From: Pyrenopolyporus hunteri
Taxonomy: Eukaryota > Ascomycota > Sordariomycetes > Xylariales > Hypoxylaceae
NCBI GenBank assembly: GCA_902806595.1
Contig: CADCXC010000011.1
Location: 1,922,001-1,986,000 of the forward strand
DNA: 64,000 nucleotides
Direction: 5' to 3'
This document shows positions 60,904-64,000 of the stretch, one piece after another. The notes under the pieces are model-generated. The model ran no database searches and was not told the origin of the DNA. It saw nothing but the letters and a program-made list of their open reading frames with translations. A program made the position numbers and the translations under genes. The stretch's first letter is position 1. Each line of letters starts with the position of its first letter.

Positions 60904-61975
60904 ATGGCACCAGTTCATAAGATCGCCCTTATCCAGCTTCATCCCAAGGTTTGTTTTACCCCTCTAAAAGGCGGGCCTTGAAATACTGCGTCTTAGGTCA
61001 ATCTCGTCCTTTCCTCCCTACGGGGTATAACCTACGGGTTATAACCTACGGGTTGACTATAGCATTGTCGCGTCGGAGCCAATGTGGCTGTCCTTGCATA
61101 ATTCATTTTGGGTAGAAGTCCGTTGCTTACTTCTTGTATAGCCACTCTCGCCTGCCGAGAATTTTGCGAAGGCTGAATCATTCATCAAGATTGCCGCTCG
61201 AGATAGGTGCCATTTGGCTGTGCTACCCGAGTACCACTTGACCTCCTGGGTCCCGGACGAGCCCGGTTTTAGAGAGTCGTGCGCGGATTCGGCAACTTAC
61301 TTGAAAAGGTACCAGGACTTGGCGAAGCAGTTGAATATCTGCATCGTACCGGGCACGATTATCGAATCGGAAGGCGATTCTCTTCATAATATCGCGTACT
61401 TCATATCCTCTAACGGCGAGGTACTAGGGCGGTATCAGAAGAAGAACTTGTGGCACCCGGAGCGGAAGCATCTGGTGTCCTCGGCTCAGCAACCGCACGA
61501 AGCGTTCGACACACCGTTGGGCCGTGTTGGACTTCTCATATGTTGGGACATCGCCTTCCCTGAGGCGTTCCGTGAGCTCATCTCGGATGGAGCGCAAATC
61601 ATTTGCGTCCCTACGTTTTGGAGTATGAAGGATGTGTCCGACGAAGGATACGCGCTCAACCCGGATGGCGAAGCTCTGTTCTTGAACAGTACGGTGGTTA
61701 GCCGGGCGTTTGAGAACACATGCGCGGTTGTGTTCGTCAACGCGGGGGGTCCGCCGGAGAAAGGGGAGAAGACTAATTTTGCGGGGTTGAGTCAAGTCGG
61801 CGTGCCCCATATTGGCGCTCTTGGGAAGATGGGCCGTGCCGAGGGGATGTCAATCGTGAACTTGGACATGGACGTGTTGAGAATCGCGGAGGAGAACTAT
61901 AAAGTAAGGGAGGATATGAAGAGGGAGGGTTGGCATTATGCGTATACGCAGATCAAGGATGGAAGTAAGTTGTGA
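60904..61975 (+). CDS. nitrilase-superfamily carbon-nitrogen hydrolase
   Basis: Exons are 60904-60948 and 61142-61975 (292 residues). The short first exon encodes MAPVHKIALIQLHPK, the first beta strand of the fold. The intron is 193 nt (GTTTGT ... ATAG). The catalytic triad is present: E45 in VLPEYHL, K115 or K116 in GRYQKKNLWHPERK, and C149 in GLLICWDIAFPEAFR. The C-terminal part includes AFENTCAVVFVNAGG and GLSQVGVPHIGALG. Members hydrolyse or condense amides, nitriles or carbamoyl groups in the cytosol; the branch looks like the aliphatic amidase/omega-amidase-like group, but the substrate is not determined. Confidence 0.9.
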
Positions 61976-62369
61976 GGATGTCATAGTTAAGGATCGTAGT
62001 CAAAGTATGTATCTCTTCTGTTCGCGACAAGAGAAGACAAGACAATTCCTCGGCAATTCTAATCGTAGAAAGGGTTCTCCCGTCTAGGTACTTAGATACG
62101 CCCCGACTGCCTGCGATGACGTTTCCGGGTCTAACGGTGTCGCCATGTCGCAAACTTTCTAAATGAAGTCGCCATGGCTGCGAGACGCTGGAGAATCATT
62201 CTAGAACCCATGATCCCTGCGCGGTACCGTGGAAGATGTCACACTTGGTGCTTATGTGCTTGGTGAGTGTTGTATATTGTTGTAGTTGGATTTTAGGTCT
62301 TATACTGTGTACCTTGTAAGTACGTATTATATACTGGTCCTATATGGTTATGTAACATTGCCGGGACTT
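61976..62369. other. intergenic flank before the second AT-rich block
   Basis: 3' flank of the nitrilase-superfamily gene; no gene seen. Composition changes abruptly near 62,370. Confidence 0.45.
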
Positions 62370-64000
62370 AAAAAAATTTAATGATATCTTTATTATCTTT
62401 ATGTTTTTTTAATTATATATATAAAATGGTTAATTTTTTTTTATTTTAAATTTTATAAAAAAAATTTTATTTTTAATGTTTAAATTTTTTAAAAATATTT
62501 ATTTAATATATTTATTATTTAAATTAATATATTTAATTAAAATTTTATTACGTTTTTTATTTTTTATTATAATTTTTTTATTAAATAATTTCGAAATTAT
62601 TTTATTTAAAAAGGGTAATATTTATATTATTAAATAATAAAAAATCATTAATTAATAAATCGAAAAGAAAATATTAAACGATCGTTTAATGTAAAAATTA
62701 CGAAAAAAAATTATATTTATTATATTTATTTATATAAAAATGTAATTAATTAACTTTATATTAATCGGTATTTATATACCGTTTTAAAATATATGCTTTA
62801 AGTTTTCGTTATTTAAAACGACGAAATATTTAATAAAAATATATCTATCGTTACTATCGTTACGGTAAATTTTTTAATATAAAATTATATAATTATACGT
62901 ACGAATAAATTTATAAACGATGTTAATTTTAAATAATTAATTAATATAATATTATATATTTTAAAATATTTTAAAAATTTTAATTTATAAATTAATTTAT
63001 TTATTTATTTTAATATTTTAAATAATTTTATGAATTATTAATTAAATTTTTTATTTAAATATATTATTATAAAAATATTATAATTTTTATATAAACGTAA
63101 AAAAATTTTATCGTTTTTTTAAAAAAATATAAATTTATATTTTACGTTATAATATTTTTTTATTATTATTAATACGTAGATAATAACGTTATATATTTTT
63201 ATTTTTATTAATAAAATTTTAATTATATTATTTTAATCGAAAAATTAAATTATATTATTCGATATAAAATTATATAATATTTTTAAAAAATTTATTTTAA
63301 TTATTATAAATTTTATTATATTAATTTAATATTATAATATTAATAAATATTTTTTTTAAATAACGTAATTTTTTAAAGTTTAAAAATAATATTTAAATGT
63401 TAATTTTACCCGTAAAATATATCGTTTTAATTATTTATTCGTTTAAATATAATATATTATAACGTAAAATAATTTTATATCGATTTTTTTTAAAAATCGT
63501 TATTAAAAATTTATTATAAATTTTAAATTTCGATTCAAAATAATAATCTTAAAAATTTTTTAATTAATTATAAATAAATTAAAATAAAATGTATTTATTT
63601 ATTAAAAAGTTATTTAATTATATTTATTAAAAAATAATATAATTATTTTATTAAATTTATTTATAATAATATTAAAAATATTATCTCCGTTTTAAACTTT
63701 TAATAATTTTAACGTAATATTTAATATAATCGTATAAAATAATATTAATAATTTAATAATTAATTATAATATTTCGTATAATTTATAAATTCGAAAATAT
63801 ATTATTAAATATTAAAAATATAATTTTATTTATTTACGAAATTTTTTAACGTTTAAAATAAAATTTATAAATTAATTTTATACGTTATTTAATTTTATAT
63901 ATAAAAGCTCGTAAATTAATTTAAACATTTTTATATTATATAATCGAAAAATATATAACTTATTCGACATTTTATTTCGTTTTTAAAGTAAATTATCTTT
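62370..64000. repeat. second RIP-type AT-rich block (continues past window end)
   Basis: Same signature as the large block: very high A+T, residual C mostly in CpG, stops in all frames. Its left edge shows no copy of the AAACCGCC inverted repeat. The right edge is outside the window. Confidence 0.8.

Noticed and set aside
1..64000. CRISPR arrays, operons, tRNA or rRNA genes
   Set aside because: No regularly spaced repeats with unique spacers, no rRNA-like conserved stretch and no convincing tRNA cloverleaf was noticed. The genes are intron-containing eukaryotic genes.

Overview
The window reads as nuclear DNA of a filamentous ascomycete (Pezizomycotina, most likely Sordariomycetes). The genes have short introns of about 46-190 nt with GTAAGT-like donors and CTAAC or CTGAC branch points. 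Gene-rich DNA of ordinary composition is interrupted by very AT-rich blocks that look like saturated repeat-induced point mutation (RIP). All gene names come from reading motifs by eye; nothing was searched.

Left arm (1-17,650). A 5'-truncated Hal3/flavoprotein-like, F-box and VLxWW-repeat gene comes first. It is followed by what I consider the main discovery: a small three-exon minus-strand gene (2402-2929) encoding a secreted, Kex2-site-containing peptide precursor with five Tyr-Ser-Ile motifs, divergent from a three-exon UstYa-family (DUF3328) gene (4127-5454) with both HxxHC motifs. Together they look like a minimal, apparently undescribed dikaritin-type fungal RiPP locus; the known ustiloxin core is Tyr-Ala-Ile-Gly. 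Next come a DUF1772 membrane protein, an L-fuconate dehydratase-like enolase-superfamily enzyme, a large Cu(I) P1B-ATPase and a C3HC zinc-finger (Rsm1/NIPA-like) gene.

AT-rich block (17,657-45,861). About 28.2 kb carries no credible gene. Residual C and G lie almost only in CpG. Its two edges carry a 47-bp imperfect terminal inverted repeat, differing only by transitions, and a candidate 6-bp target-site duplication CAAATG. It may be one very large dead element or a nest of elements. Several RIP-degraded copies of an internal repeat can be traced.

Right arm (45,868-62,369). In order: a MET22/HAL2 phosphatase with an N-terminal membrane extension; mitochondrial ribosomal protein uL6; a seven-exon KAR5-like karyogamy gene with an in-frame TAG; a four-exon aldo-keto reductase; an eight-exon secreted GH3 beta-glucosidase whose first two exons do not join in frame; a secreted Cys-containing protein with a Ser/Thr stalk and hydrophobic tail; an orphan acidic protein; and a nitrilase-superfamily amidohydrolase. 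A second AT-rich block starts near 62,370 and runs off the window.

Most genes are independent housekeeping or metabolic genes. Only the precursor/UstYa pair suggests a functional cluster. Three features fit genome defence acting on or near genes: the AT blocks, the TpG-to-TpA-type stop in the KAR5-like gene and the frame break in the GH3 gene.
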